From contig JAJFFF010000004.1 in NCBI GenBank assembly GCA_021776785.1, positions 1-64,000 of the forward strand: a stretch of 64,000 nt of DNA. The letters run 5' to 3'. Source of the DNA: Planctomycetota bacterium. Its GTDB lineage: Bacteria > Planctomycetota > PLA2. The notes beneath the pieces are model-generated. The model searched no databases. It was not told where the DNA came from and saw nothing but the letters and a program-made list of their open reading frames with translations. A program made the position numbers and the translations under genes. The first letter of the stretch is position 1, and each line of letters starts with the position of its first letter. Below are positions 35,801 to 44,976 of the stretch, in pieces.

Positions 35801-35933
35801 TTCGACCGTCGTCACACTCGTGTTCGTCCCGGTTCTATTCTCGCTGTTTGTCGATTTGAATCGCATCACGCGCCGCGCACGCCGCCGCGTTGCCAACATC
35901 TGGCAAGAGCACATCTACACGCTGTTTCGATAG
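32880..35933 (+). CDS. RND efflux permease, second of two
   Basis: This 1017-residue RND transporter is clearly different from its neighbour in sequence but of the same fold. It begins LIATILRRPVGVLVVSVSLL, has MGLTLAVGMLIDNAIVVVES in TM4 and GIVVNNGIVLVDRAQQWRR in TM10, and ends with VSTVVTLVFVPVLFSLF. The GTG start at 32880 overlaps the preceding stop codon as GTGA. Tandem unlike RND genes behind a single adaptor occur in the MdtBC pump, where the two permeases form a heterotrimer. The same is plausible here but unproven. Confidence 0.93.
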   Translation: MKRLIATILRRPVGVLVVSVSLLVLGAISFLNIPLQFLPEGFEPRRITVSADLRDASAAEAERLVAIPLEESLATVSGIESMSTRCSSREVRISIELRSDVDPTVVEADVRDRVRRVEGDLPDDVSRLRVRRRGANDRPVIFFACTAKAEREELSGFVEDVLNPRLESVDGVARASSWGLIKRSVRIWLDNEEIARRQLDLRDVLRRVRGDNFDADLGDVDDAGRTSYVRATMEFNSLDEIRDLPVGDGIRMRDIARVEIVPSLDQGWSRYNGAAVIVGTIYKMAGANTVETSKRVNAMFQDIVDRNPQMKDLELRPFFDQGKVIESSLNTLYKNALYGGVLAVVILFLFFRRFRMTLLVALAIPLSLTVAVTALYLTGNSLNIASMMGLTLAVGMLIDNAIVVVESILRRREFGDAPDVAAARGTGEVALAVLTATLTTIVVIAPAIFLSGETDARLWLVAIGGPIGYSLIASLAVALILIPLGSIHLRRRDEKARVVTATATDVTWFSRVLGFALRHRIAVVIGVFLLIQSAAIPNAALGRQGARGRASGPIRFQVRFPRHYTMGDANETMKRYEEYVDEQRDALELDGIYARFDRRSGMVMLWKRNDSSKPRKELLDAIKDGMPQVAGVRTSLEAVTEEGKTKITLEGEDAALLEATMERIEARLNTLPNVAETGREQDASIQELRIEVDREAVARGVIAPDRIRGMMGWVVRGARLKDYRAGGRSLPLLIELDPDQSVDLGNLGELLIPTDQGMKPLSVLSQMSVRNSAATIERRDGRRVAEMTIASNGKDDRQFHSDVQATIGSMKLPPGVRFQVGGSWSDFQRSSGEMMQALLWGAIFVFLLTGVLFESVLLPIAVIGAVIPALIGGLWGLYIAGKPMDELSLLGAILLVGIVVNNGIVLVDRAQQWRRAGLPLRAAIRAAGRDRVRPVVMTALTTIAGLLPMAVIKGAQDEIQYDTLATAVIGGLVVSTVVTLVFVPVLFSLFVDLNRITRRARRRVANIWQEHIYTLFR

Positions 35934-35982
35934 CCATTCGTGGTGACGGCTCCGGGGCGGGTTATGATCGTCCCCCCACCTC

Positions 35983-36453
35983 ATGCCGGAACTTGTCGGA
36001 CACTTTACTGCAGATCGCGTGCGCGTCGGCATCGTCGTTGCGCGCTGGATCGCCGTCATCACGGAGCGCCTCGAAGCGGGCGCCATCGACGCGTTGGCGC
36101 GGCACGGTGTTACGTCGGACCGCATCGTGATTGCGCGTGTGCCGGGCGCGTTCGAAATCGGTTCGATTGCGCGCGCGCTTTTGGACCACGATCGCGTGGA
36201 CGGCGTCATCGGCATCGGGTGCGTCATCCGCGGGGAGACAGCGCACTACGACTACATCTGCGACGCGGCCATCGGTAGCCTCGCCGCCATCGGTCGGGAG
36301 ACCGGCCGACCCGTGACCTGCGGTGTGCTGACGACCGACAATCTTGACCAAGCGATGCATCGCGCGGGCGGCAAAGTGGGCAACAAGGGATTCGAAGCGG
36401 CGCAGGCGCTCCTTGAGTGCTTCGACCTCACCCGGAAGATTGCACAGCCGTGA
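35983..36453 (+). CDS. ribH: 6,7-dimethyl-8-ribityllumazine synthase
   Basis: RibH makes the direct riboflavin precursor from ribityl-aminouracil and dihydroxybutanone phosphate. The 156-residue protein shows the family pattern VGIVVARW, then RVPGAFEI, GIGCVIRGETAHYDYIC (with the catalytic His in the HYDY segment), PVTCGVLTTDNLDQA and NKGFEAA. Size is standard. The stop codon overlaps the nusB GTG start. ribH-nusB adjacency is common in bacteria. No other rib genes are in the window. Confidence 0.95.
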   Translation: MPELVGHFTADRVRVGIVVARWIAVITERLEAGAIDALARHGVTSDRIVIARVPGAFEIGSIARALLDHDRVDGVIGIGCVIRGETAHYDYICDAAIGSLAAIGRETGRPVTCGVLTTDNLDQAMHRAGGKVGNKGFEAAQALLECFDLTRKIAQP

Positions 36454-36860
36454 GAAAACGCACGCGTGCCCGCGAGATTGCGCTCCAGATGCTCTATCAG
36501 GCGGACGCGCGCGGCGACGAGGTGCTCGGTCAGGTCGAGGAGTTCTTGGCGCGCGAGGCGGGCGGCGACGACGAGGTGGTCCGATTCGCACGCCTGATCG
36601 TCACCGGCACGATCGACGAGAAAGAGCAGATCGACGACATCATCACGAACGCCGCGCAAAACTGGCGACTCAGCCGGATGGCGTTGGTGGACCGCAACAT
36701 CATGCGCATCGCCGTGTTCGAGATGATTCACGTCGAAGACATCCCGGCGAAGGTTTCGATCAACGAGGCCATTGAAATGGGAAAGCGATTCTCGACGCAG
36801 CAGTCGGGATCGTTCATCAACGGGATCCTGGATCGTATCCGCCGCGAACACGACCTGTAA
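36450..36860 (+). CDS. nusB: Transcription antitermination factor NusB
   Basis: NusB binds boxA RNA with NusE and supports rRNA antitermination. The 136-residue protein starts at the GTG 36450, which overlaps the ribH stop (GTGA). It opens with the basic helix [18 protein letters not shown] typical of NusB and ends with the signature [31 protein letters not shown] and [12 protein letters not shown]. The longer frame from 36417 overlaps ribH and is not needed. ftsY follows after 9 bp. Confidence 0.94.
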   Translation: MRKRTRAREIALQMLYQADARGDEVLGQVEEFLAREAGGDDEVVRFARLIVTGTIDEKEQIDDIITNAAQNWRLSRMALVDRNIMRIAVFEMIHVEDIPAKVSINEAIEMGKRFSTQQSGSFINGILDRIRREHDL

Positions 36861-36869
36861 GAGGGATTG

Positions 36870-37775
36870 ATGGGACTGCTCGACCGCTTCAAGAAAGCGC
36901 TCAAAAAAACTCGCGAGGCCGTCACCGGCAGCCTCTTCAGCGTCTTTCGCGGCTCTCTCGACGAAGACAAGATCGAGGAGATCGAAGACGCGCTTCTCAG
37001 CTCTGATGTCGGCGTGAAGACGACGGAAGCGCTCATCGAGGCGCTGCGGACGGCGTGGAAGCGCCGCGAGCTAAAAGATGCGGCGGAAGCGCGCCCGTTT
37101 CTTATGAAGCAGCTCCAGCAGCGGTTGGCGAGCGTCGGCTCCGAGCTGCGCTGGGCCGCCGAGAAGCCGACCGTCATCTTGGTTGTCGGCGTCAACGGCT
37201 CGGGTAAGACGACATCGATCGCGAAGCTTACGCAGCACCTCCACGACCAGGGCAAAAAAGTCGTTTTGGGTGCGGGCGACACGTTTCGCGCGGCCGCCGT
37301 CGAACAACTTTCGATTTGGAGCAAGCGAATCGGTGTGGAGATCGTCAAACAAGCGCAGGGTGCGGATCCAGCGGCCGTCGCGTACGACGCGGCGGACGCA
37401 GCGGTCTCGCGCAACGCGGATGTATTGATCATCGACACGGCGGGACGTCTTCACACGCAAGAAAACCTCATGCGCGAGCTCGAAAAAATCCGGCGCGTTA
37501 TCGGCAAGCGCATTCCCGGTGCGCCGCACGAAACCTTGCTTGTGTTGGACGCGACCACCGGCCAAAACGCGTTGCAACAAGCACGCCTGTTTCATCAGTC
37601 CGCCCCGGTATCTGGGATCTTTTTGAGCAAGCTCGACGGGACGGCGCGCGGCGGCGTGGTCTTGTCGATTCAGGACGAGATGGATCTACCCGTCAAGTTC
37701 ATCGGCCTCGGGGAACAGCCGACCGACATCGAGCCGTTCGATGCCGCATCGTTCGTCGAGGCACTCTTTTCTTGA
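36870..37775 (+). CDS. ftsY: Signal recognition particle receptor FtsY
   Basis: FtsY is the SRP receptor GTPase that docks ribosome-nascent-chain complexes at the membrane. The 301-residue protein has the N domain (about 1-85) and G domain with [14 protein letters not shown] (G1), [24 protein letters not shown] (G3), [10 protein letters not shown] (G4) and [13 protein letters not shown]. It lacks the long acidic A domain of E. coli FtsY and begins with a basic amphipathic helix instead. The ATG at 36870 with GAGGG upstream is preferred to the TTG at 36867. The stop overlaps the start of the next gene. Confidence 0.95.
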   Translation: MGLLDRFKKALKKTREAVTGSLFSVFRGSLDEDKIEEIEDALLSSDVGVKTTEALIEALRTAWKRRELKDAAEARPFLMKQLQQRLASVGSELRWAAEKPTVILVVGVNGSGKTTSIAKLTQHLHDQGKKVVLGAGDTFRAAAVEQLSIWSKRIGVEIVKQAQGADPAAVAYDAADAAVSRNADVLIIDTAGRLHTQENLMRELEKIRRVIGKRIPGAPHETLLVLDATTGQNALQQARLFHQSAPVSGIFLSKLDGTARGGVVLSIQDEMDLPVKFIGLGEQPTDIEPFDAASFVEALFS

Positions 37776-39970
37776 TCCGCTGGGCGGCGTTGCTTCTTCC
37801 GTTGGTCGCCCTGGGAGTCTACGACTCCGGCGCGGTCGACTACTTCGCCGTCAAGCAACTCGCGGTTGTTTCCCTGGCCTTCGTCATCGTCTTGGCGGCG
37901 CTCCGCACGCCCCGCCTCGCCTTCCCGCTTCCGCTCGCAATCGCGTTGATGGCGGTGCTCGCCGCGCGCGGACTCGAATTGGTCCGCGCTCCCCACAGCG
38001 CGACGGCGTTGCGGGCGGTCTCCGTCTGGGTCGCCTTGTTTGCGGTGTTTTTGACCGTCACCGCGACCACGAGCCGACGGTTTTGGCGCCGCCGGCTGCC
38101 GGTCGTCTACGGCGCGGCGGGTCTCCTCCTTACCGTCGTGGTCGTGCTCCAGGCGACCGGCGCGATCCCGGCGCGCCAAGCGCATGCGACGTTTGCCAAC
38201 CGTAACTTCGCGGCGGCGGGGCTGGCCATGCTCGCGCCGTTCGCGTTCACGTGGCGCTTGTGGGCCGGGTTCATCGTGGTCGGCGGTGTGGTCGCCACGG
38301 GGAGTCGCGGCGGCATGCTCGCGGCGGCGTGCGCGGTCGTCTTGTGGTTTGCGTGGCGCCATCCGCGACGCGCCATCGCGTTGGGGATCTTGCCGGTGAT
38401 CGTGTTGGTCGCCGGCTTGGCGTGGGGCGAAACCAACACCGTGACCGTGCGCCGCCACTGGTACGCAGCGGCGTGGTCGATGGGAGCGCAACAACCGCTG
38501 CTCGGGCACGGCGCAGACGGGTTTGTGCGCGAGTATCCGCCGCGCCGGCCTCTTGAGGAGTATCAGATCTCGGGCGGCCGCCGCGTGCATGCGGTGCACA
38601 ACGACTACTTAGAGCGCTTTGCGGACGGCGGCGCGCTGGGGTTGCTCAGCTACCTCGCATGGCTCGCGTTGGGCCTCTACAGCGCACGGCGGTGGCGACC
38701 CGCGGCGTGTTCGTTACTCGCTTTTGCGGTCGCCGGTCTCGCGGACCTTCCCGTCCACGACCCATCGCTCTTAGCGCTCGCCATCATGCCGATGGCCGCC
38801 ACCGCGTCGCGTGGGCCGCGCCGCCGCGGGGCGCCCCTCGCGTTGGCCGTGGCGCTCGTGGCACTCGCCGCACTCACACCGGTGCTTTGGTGGCACGTGC
38901 GCGCGGATCGGGCGTGGGGTCGCGTCCTCGACGGCACCGGCAACGTGGACGACGTCCTCGCATTCGAGCCGCGTCATCTCGATGCGTTGTTGATCCGTGG
39001 CTCGCAGCGCGACCTGGAGCAGATTCTCACGATGCGCCCCCACCACGCCGCCGCCCGGCGCGCTCTCGCTCAGTTCTTACCGAGTGACGAGCGCCCCGAC
39101 CATTGGCGGCGCATTCTTCTTCATCACGACCCTCACGATGTGGAGACGCGCGTGGCGCTGGCCCGTCACGTCATGAAAGACGATCGCATTCAGGCCGTGT
39201 CGCTCTTGGACGAAGCGGTCCGCGCGAACCCACGCGCCTGGCGGCCGCATCTCTTGCGCGCCGAGGTGGCGCGTCGCGCGCGACGCTTCGACGAAGCGGA
39301 CCGCCACCTGCGCCTTGCGGAGGAGCGCCATCGCGGGAGTCATCCCGTGCTCGCCCGCGAACGCCTCGACCTCGAGATCGACTCGATGCGCGACAACGAA
39401 ATCGACCAACGGTTGGTTCTCTACGCGGTGCGACGACTCAAAGTCGGCTACACGATCTCGCGCATCGAAGACGCTCTTGAACGCGCGCGCGCCGCCGACG
39501 CCACCGTGCCCGCCCCGGACATGGAGCGTGCACCAAGCGAAACGGCGGCCCAGTTCATGGCCCGCGTCGAGACGGCGATGGGCGCCAAGCGCCGCGAGAT
39601 GCGCGCGCGGTCGCGCATCCATTACTTAGAAGCCTTGGTGATCGCGGAAGCGCTGACCGCGTTTCGCCCCTCGGTGCGATCGTACCGACTTCGCGGGCAG
39701 GCGGCACGCGGCCTCGGCGAGCTGGAACGCGCCCGGCAAATGGAGTCGCTTGCGCTGTTTCTTGAAACGTTGGAAGCGCTGCGTGCGGGCCGCGAAACGC
39801 GCGCGCGCTTTCGCTGGCAGCGCGCCATCGCCGCTCACCCGCAACTGCCCGGTGAACGCGCCGTAAAAGAGACGCTCGGCCAATTTGTCGCGCAGTTCCC
39901 CCAATGCTACGACGCGGCACAACGAGTCTTTTACGCGCACGACGATTTGCGCGCGGCGTTTACGCGGTAG
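37772..39970 (+). CDS. O-antigen ligase-like membrane protein with TPR-rich C-terminus
   Basis: The 732-residue protein starts at the TTG 37772, overlapping the ftsY stop. The first 400 or so residues hold about ten membrane helices and the Wzy/WaaL-like pattern NRNFAAAGLAMLAPFAF, TGSRGGMLAA and WSMGAQQPLLGHGADGFV, with VHAVHNDYLERFADGGALGL carrying the conserved His region. The C-terminal 330 residues are soluble and TPR-like (DEAVRANPRAWRPHLLRAEV, ARRFDEADRHLRLAEERH), a layout seen in polymerase/ligase-type proteins outside enterobacteria. The likely role is joining or polymerising an undecaprenyl-linked glycan at the periplasmic face. No glycan cluster is nearby, so the substrate is unknown. 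Confidence 0.8.
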   Translation: MIRWAALLLPLVALGVYDSGAVDYFAVKQLAVVSLAFVIVLAALRTPRLAFPLPLAIALMAVLAARGLELVRAPHSATALRAVSVWVALFAVFLTVTATTSRRFWRRRLPVVYGAAGLLLTVVVVLQATGAIPARQAHATFANRNFAAAGLAMLAPFAFTWRLWAGFIVVGGVVATGSRGGMLAAACAVVLWFAWRHPRRAIALGILPVIVLVAGLAWGETNTVTVRRHWYAAAWSMGAQQPLLGHGADGFVREYPPRRPLEEYQISGGRRVHAVHNDYLERFADGGALGLLSYLAWLALGLYSARRWRPAACSLLAFAVAGLADLPVHDPSLLALAIMPMAATASRGPRRRGAPLALAVALVALAALTPVLWWHVRADRAWGRVLDGTGNVDDVLAFEPRHLDALLIRGSQRDLEQILTMRPHHAAARRALAQFLPSDERPDHWRRILLHHDPHDVETRVALARHVMKDDRIQAVSLLDEAVRANPRAWRPHLLRAEVARRARRFDEADRHLRLAEERHRGSHPVLARERLDLEIDSMRDNEIDQRLVLYAVRRLKVGYTISRIEDALERARAADATVPAPDMERAPSETAAQFMARVETAMGAKRREMRARSRIHYLEALVIAEALTAFRPSVRSYRLRGQAARGLGELERARQMESLALFLETLEALRAGRETRARFRWQRAIAAHPQLPGERAVKETLGQFVAQFPQCYDAAQRVFYAHDDLRAAFTR

Positions 39971-40037
39971 CCATCGTTCGCTCCCGCGGTGCGATCCTTT
40001 AACTCGCTCCAAGCGGGGACGCGGGTACGATTCCGCC

Positions 40038-41222
40038 ATGTCGTTCAAGGCGCTGCCTGGTTTTCGTGATTTCTTCCCGGCCGAGATGGCGGTGCGCCGC
40101 CACATCGAAGCGGCGTGGCACGCTGCGGCCCAAGCGGCGGGGTTTCAAGAGATCGACGGGCCGCCGCTCGAGTCGACGGATCTCTTCAAAGCGAAGTCCG
40201 GCGAAGCCATCGTCGATGAACTCTACGCGTTCCAGGACAAGGGCGGACGCGACGTTTCGCTGCGCGCCGAGTTCACACCGACGTTGGCGCGGATGGCCGG
40301 TGCGAAAGCCAACGCCTTGCCCAAGCCGGTGAAGTGGTACTCGGTTCCGCAACTGTTTCGCTACCAGCGGCAACAGCGTGGCCGCCTGCGCGAACACATC
40401 CAGTGGAATGTGGACATCTTGGGATCAAGCGAGCCCGGGGCGGACGCTGAAATCGTGAGCGTCGGACTCAATGCGCTCAACCGGTTGGGCCTTGGCAAAG
40501 ACGATGTATATGTCCGCGTCAGCCATCGGGCGCCGATCGAGCGCCGCGTAACCGAGCTCGGTTTCAAGGGCGCGGCCGCGCAAAACGTGTTGCGCCTCGT
40601 CGACAAGGAAGCTTGGGACAAACTCGAAGAGCTCGGCGTCAAGCGCGACCAGTGGCTGTCTGTGGACGCGCTGCGCGGTGAACTCACACCGTTCCTCGCC
40701 GCGTGTCGCGACTACGGCATCGAAGACTACATCGAACCCGATCCGACGATCGTGCGCGGGCTTGCGTACTACACCGGCGTCGTGTTCGAAATCTTCGACC
40801 GCCAAAAATCGATGCGTGCGATCGCGGGCGGCGGACGGTACGACGGACTCGTCAGCAAGCTCATGGATACCGATCTGCCCGCGCTCGGACTCGGCATGGG
40901 TGACGTGGTCCTCGCCGACTTACTCCAAGAACGCGGCTTGCTTCCCGCAACGCCGCCGCGTTTGGATGCGTTTGTCGTGTCGATCGGCAACGATCTGCAA
41001 ACCGCCGCGCGCCGCGTTGTCGTGCACTTGCGCGCCCAGGGGCTAGCTGCGGAAACGCCGTACACGCCGGTGAAACTCGGCAAAGCGTTCAAGCTCGCCG
41101 AGGCGGCCGGCGCGCGCCGGATCGTGCTCGTCGGCCCCGAAGAGTGGGTCAAGGGCGAAGTGCGCGTCAAAGAACTCGCGACCGGCGAAGAAACCAACGT
41201 CGCCTGGGAAGAACTTACGTAG
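40038..41222 (+). CDS. hisS: Histidyl-tRNA synthetase
   Basis: The 394-residue class II synthetase starts at the ATG 40038 with the family opening KALPGFRDFFPAEM. Motif 2 is visible around VPQLFRYQRQQRGRLREHIQ, the histidine-binding motifs as GLAYYTGVVFEIF and AGGGRYDGLVSKL, and GLGMGDVVLADLL leads into the C-terminal anticodon-binding domain. It is shorter than E. coli HisRS (424) but all core motifs are present, so I take it as a true synthetase rather than HisZ. The longer frame from 39885 overlaps the ligase gene. It converges on the MscS gene with a 6-bp gap. Confidence 0.93.
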   Translation: MSFKALPGFRDFFPAEMAVRRHIEAAWHAAAQAAGFQEIDGPPLESTDLFKAKSGEAIVDELYAFQDKGGRDVSLRAEFTPTLARMAGAKANALPKPVKWYSVPQLFRYQRQQRGRLREHIQWNVDILGSSEPGADAEIVSVGLNALNRLGLGKDDVYVRVSHRAPIERRVTELGFKGAAAQNVLRLVDKEAWDKLEELGVKRDQWLSVDALRGELTPFLAACRDYGIEDYIEPDPTIVRGLAYYTGVVFEIFDRQKSMRAIAGGGRYDGLVSKLMDTDLPALGLGMGDVVLADLLQERGLLPATPPRLDAFVVSIGNDLQTAARRVVVHLRAQGLAAETPYTPVKLGKAFKLAEAAGARRIVLVGPEEWVKGEVRVKELATGEETNVAWEELT

Positions 41223-41228
41223 CGCCGA

Positions 41229-43787
41229 CTACGCGTTGCTCTTGCCGGAGTCCTTGGCGCCGGCTCCATCATTCTTGGCAGCGTCATCCTTGGCGGCGTC
41301 ATCCTGGTCCGCGTCATCCGGCGCGGCGTCGTCCGGCATCGCGTTCTCTTCGGGCGAAGGCGGCGGCCATCCGCTCCGAAGGTGTAGATCGCGCTGCGGG
41401 AAGGGGATCTCGATACCTTCGCGCGCGAACGCGTCGAAGATCTCAAACATCAGCTCGCTGCTGATCTTTTGCCGCATCGGCGGGTCCAGGATCCACACCA
41501 ACATCTCGAAGTTCAGCGAGCTGTCGCCGAACTCGCGAAACCAAACTTCGGGCTCGGGCCACTTGAGGACCTTGGAGTGGTTCTTGGCGACCTCGAGAAG
41601 AATCGACTCGACCTTGCGCGTGTCGCTCGCGTACGAAACGCCCATGGTGACATGGATGCGAATCTTCGGGTCTTTGTGGCGGAAGTTCGTGACGGTTTGC
41701 GCGATAAACTCGCGGTTCGGTACGAGCAGGTACACGTTGTCGCGGGTCAAAACGGTGGTCGCACGGATGTTGATCTGCTTGACGATGCCCTCTTTGTCGC
41801 CGACCTGAATCAGATCGCCAACCTTGAGCGGCCGTTCGAACAGCAAAATCAAACCGCTGACGAAATTCGAGACGATCTCTTGGAGACCGAAACCGATTCC
41901 GACGCTGAGCGCCGCGAAGATGTATCCGATGTTGGAGAGGTCAAAGACCTGCTTAACGCCGAGATAGAACCCGGCGAACACGAGCAGGTACCCCACCAGC
42001 GTCGTGATCGTGTACTGCACGCCGCGGTCGAGGCGCGTGCGATCAAGGACGAGCTCTTGAAGCACGTTTTTGGCGTGGTGCGTCCCGACCAGGAACAACG
42101 TCAAGTAGAACAGGCCGAGGATCACGCTCCACCACGTCACCGACGTGAGCGGCACGGACGCGCTCAGCCAAGACCGGAGCTCGACCATCTCGCTGCCGCT
42201 TACGCGCAAAAATAGGGACAGCGCGAGCAGGAGGAACGCAATGCGCCACACGAAGAGGAGCGCACCTTCCGCAGCGGCGCGTTTTTCGTTTTTCTCCGTC
42301 TTGTAGACGGCGCGCATCGTGACTTCGATCAGGTACACGACGAACCGATACACCAGGCTTCCGCCGACCAAAACGACGAGCGCCGCAACGGAGTACCGGG
42401 TAAGCAATCCGGCGAGGATGTCGAACCGCAACGCATCGAACACCAAGATCGCCGGAACGAGGATCAGCGCGAGCGGACGGATGTAGCGAACGACGAACTC
42501 GAGGAGGCGCGCCGCGCTGGAATCGTCCGACGGCAAAATGCCCTGGAACAGCGAACGGCGCAACAACGTCGTTAGCACAATCGCAGCCACCACCGCCTCG
42601 TAGACGAGCCAGCCGAGTTCGATCATGCCGCGGTTCGAGTACCCGAATAGTTCCACGGCATAAAGCGACGGGACGACGATGACTGAAATGAGCAAGAGCA
42701 TCCGGACGCCGAGGCCGAGACGGCGTCGCACGTGCGGTTCGAGCTTGACGATCGGTTCCGTGGCCGGCGGGCGGACCAGGAACAGCTCCTGGTAGAGGTT
42801 GCGCGCTAACCAGTACCCGCCGAGGGTGTACGCAAGAATTCGCAGCCACGCGCGGACGCGCGCCGGAATGTCGGGGAGCAATTCCGCGACCAAGAGCGGC
42901 GCCAAAAACAACACGCTCCCGATCGCGAGCGCGCGCAAAATGCGTGCGACCACGGGCAGGAAGGGGTTGGGCGCAGCGTCCGCGCGCCGCCCGACCCAAC
43001 GACTGGCCAGCAAGAACACGCCGAACACCGCGAGGAGAGCAGCGGCGAGGCGAAGGAACGCGCCGATGCTCATGCGCCCGGCGGCGTAAGCGCCGATCGA
43101 GCGGCCCGTCTCGGCGAGCCATCCCGGTAGATGTCGGATGTCGCGCCAGCCGCGCGAAAACGACTCTTCCGTGATCTCGCTGCGTCCGCGCAGGAACAGA
43201 TTTTCGCGCCGCAGCAGGAACAACGTCTTGCGCCGGACGGTGTTCAGATGCTCCTCGGCGTCTTTTAGGTCCACGAGCGCGCGCGCGACCGTGGCGGCCT
43301 GGTTGCGCCGGTTCGTCAGGAGTTCGCGGCGCCGCGTCTCCAGGGCGGCCCAATCGCGAGCCGGGTTGCTCTCGCGCAGGGTCGCCATTTCGCGCGACAG
43401 ATCGACGAGCCAGCGCGCGGAATCATCCCGAACCGATTCCGCGTCGTCGCGGCGGCGCTGCAGTTCGTCGAGCCGGCGCAACGTCTGCGTGCGCGCGGTC
43501 TGATCTTCGAGTTCACGAATCTCTTGGAGGACTTTGTCCTCGGTGGGTACAGCCGTGCCGCCGTCTCGGTACGCTTCGGTGAGTTCGCCGTACCGCTGGT
43601 TGGCCACTTCGAGCCGCTTGGCTTTGACGTCGGCCTCGGCCTTGCGCTCATTCGTCCGAGCCGCCCACTTCTCGACTTCGGCGGCGAGCTCTTCGTTGCG
43701 CTTGGTCTCCTTTTGCCAGACGTCACCGTCCTGCGCGAACGCGGTCGCGCACAACAACAACGCGATGACCGACCAACGGAGCTTCAT
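41229..43787 (-). CDS. Large MscS-family mechanosensitive channel (MscK/MscM-like)
   Basis: The 852-residue protein has a signal peptide (residues 1-18), a periplasmic coiled-coil domain (about 20-220) and some ten membrane helices. The MscS core holds the pore helix (FAALSVGIGFGLQEIVSNFV) and the beta domain signatures FERPLKVGDLIQVGDKEG, NREFIAQTVTN and PEVWFREFGDSSL. Such channels release solutes on membrane tension. After the MscS domain comes a 45-residue tail of repeated Asp-Asp-Ala units (DDAAPDDADQDDAAKDDAAK). The ATG at 43787 is chosen because the signal peptide follows. It converges on hisS and follows the EboE-like gene by 55 bp. Confidence 0.9.
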   Translation of the reverse strand: MKLRWSVIALLLCATAFAQDGDVWQKETKRNEELAAEVEKWAARTNERKAEADVKAKRLEVANQRYGELTEAYRDGGTAVPTEDKVLQEIRELEDQTARTQTLRRLDELQRRRDDAESVRDDSARWLVDLSREMATLRESNPARDWAALETRRRELLTNRRNQAATVARALVDLKDAEEHLNTVRRKTLFLLRRENLFLRGRSEITEESFSRGWRDIRHLPGWLAETGRSIGAYAAGRMSIGAFLRLAAALLAVFGVFLLASRWVGRRADAAPNPFLPVVARILRALAIGSVLFLAPLLVAELLPDIPARVRAWLRILAYTLGGYWLARNLYQELFLVRPPATEPIVKLEPHVRRRLGLGVRMLLLISVIVVPSLYAVELFGYSNRGMIELGWLVYEAVVAAIVLTTLLRRSLFQGILPSDDSSAARLLEFVVRYIRPLALILVPAILVFDALRFDILAGLLTRYSVAALVVLVGGSLVYRFVVYLIEVTMRAVYKTEKNEKRAAAEGALLFVWRIAFLLLALSLFLRVSGSEMVELRSWLSASVPLTSVTWWSVILGLFYLTLFLVGTHHAKNVLQELVLDRTRLDRGVQYTITTLVGYLLVFAGFYLGVKQVFDLSNIGYIFAALSVGIGFGLQEIVSNFVSGLILLFERPLKVGDLIQVGDKEGIVKQINIRATTVLTRDNVYLLVPNREFIAQTVTNFRHKDPKIRIHVTMGVSYASDTRKVESILLEVAKNHSKVLKWPEPEVWFREFGDSSLNFEMLVWILDPPMRQKISSELMFEIFDAFAREGIEIPFPQRDLHLRSGWPPPSPEENAMPDDAAPDDADQDDAAKDDAAKNDGAGAKDSGKSNA

Positions 43788-43842
43788 GGCGTCACAGCAT
43801 ACAGGTCGCCCGCTCCATGGCGACGGGAATGGCTCCAAACCT

Positions 43843-44976
43843 TTACAACGCCGTCGCGTATCCGGCCGTTTCCAACTCGTCGATCACGCACCGGTATTCG
43901 GCTTCGAGCGAATCCAGGAGGTCGCCTTCGCGCAGCGGCAACACGTCCCACGTGTACGTCTCGATCTCCAGGCAGTTCGTCGCCTCGGTGGCGAGTAGGT
44001 GGCGCGTGCTCGCCAGCATGTCGGCCCGCGTCGTCGCGACGCCGGCGACCTCGTCCTTGTGAATCGGCACGTGGAAATGGCACCGCACGCGGCCTTCGAG
44101 CTCCCCCGTCCCGAGATCGTGGAGCGCGCGACCGTCCTCCGCGACGACCTGGTGCAGGTAGCGCTCCTCGGCAAACGGCGCGAGGGCGGCGGTGCCGTCT
44201 GCCTCCAGCGCCGAACTCAACTGCGCTTTCGCGATCGGGATGCCCGCGTCGCGATAGAGGTCGATCGCTTCCGCGCCGTCCTCCCAACGCACGGCATGAT
44301 GACAGGTGTCGAAACACACGCCCAAGTACGTGCGCACCAACTCCTCCGCCCCCCGCCCGTATTTCGCGCGCGCGGCGGGCATGAGGTGGTTGCGCCAGTA
44401 GTCCACGGTCTCACGCGCCGTCTCGAGCAAGCAAAACGGCTCCGGTTCGAGAGCGAGCATGGGCCGGACAACCGACTTGCGATCCACGCCCTGGTACGCG
44501 GTGATCATGTCGAGCACACGGTTCGTGACCGCGTTGAGTGACGGCGCCCACTCCTTGTAACTCAGCGGGACGGTCGACACCGAAACCTTCGTGCCCTTCT
44601 TGTTCACCGCGGCCAACGCCACCGCGGCCCGCAGGCTATACACCGCGCGCGATGCGTGCGACCAGTCCGGTCGATAGACCTCTTCCTTGACGCGCGCCGC
44701 ATGAAAGTCGCCGAAGGGAAATGCGTTTACAGTGATCGCGATCAGCTGCTCGCTCTGCAGCGCGACCTGAAGCTCCTCGATGCGCGCGACCGCTTCTTCG
44801 GCGGCGCGATTCGCGAGGCGGAGGCCGACGGCGAAGCGCCCTTCGACACCCAGCCGCCGCTTGAGCGGCACAACGGTCTCGGAAAGATCGCGCAAGACGT
44901 CATCGAGCCCTTCGCCCGGATGAACGTTCATCGAATAACAGAGTGAGACTTCGTGCTCGCCGCGACGCCAAAACAT
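43843..44976 (-). CDS. eboE: EboE-like metabolite traffic protein (TIM barrel)
   Basis: The 377-residue cytosolic protein resembles EboE, a xylose-isomerase-like TIM-barrel protein from the eboABCDEF cluster that in cyanobacteria moves precursors such as the scytonemin monomer to the periplasm. Supporting features are the opening VSLCYSMNVHPGEGLDDVLRD, LGVCFDTCHHAVRWED with metal-ligand-like residues, LALEPEPFCLLET, and RCHFHVPIH near the end. The ATG at 44976 has AGGA 8 bases upstream. None of the other ebo genes is in the window. Without them a general sugar-phosphate isomerase role is an alternative. Confidence 0.68.
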   Translation of the reverse strand: MFWRRGEHEVSLCYSMNVHPGEGLDDVLRDLSETVVPLKRRLGVEGRFAVGLRLANRAAEEAVARIEELQVALQSEQLIAITVNAFPFGDFHAARVKEEVYRPDWSHASRAVYSLRAAVALAAVNKKGTKVSVSTVPLSYKEWAPSLNAVTNRVLDMITAYQGVDRKSVVRPMLALEPEPFCLLETARETVDYWRNHLMPAARAKYGRGAEELVRTYLGVCFDTCHHAVRWEDGAEAIDLYRDAGIPIAKAQLSSALEADGTAALAPFAEERYLHQVVAEDGRALHDLGTGELEGRVRCHFHVPIHKDEVAGVATTRADMLASTRHLLATEATNCLEIETYTWDVLPLREGDLLDSLEAEYRCVIDELETAGYATAL

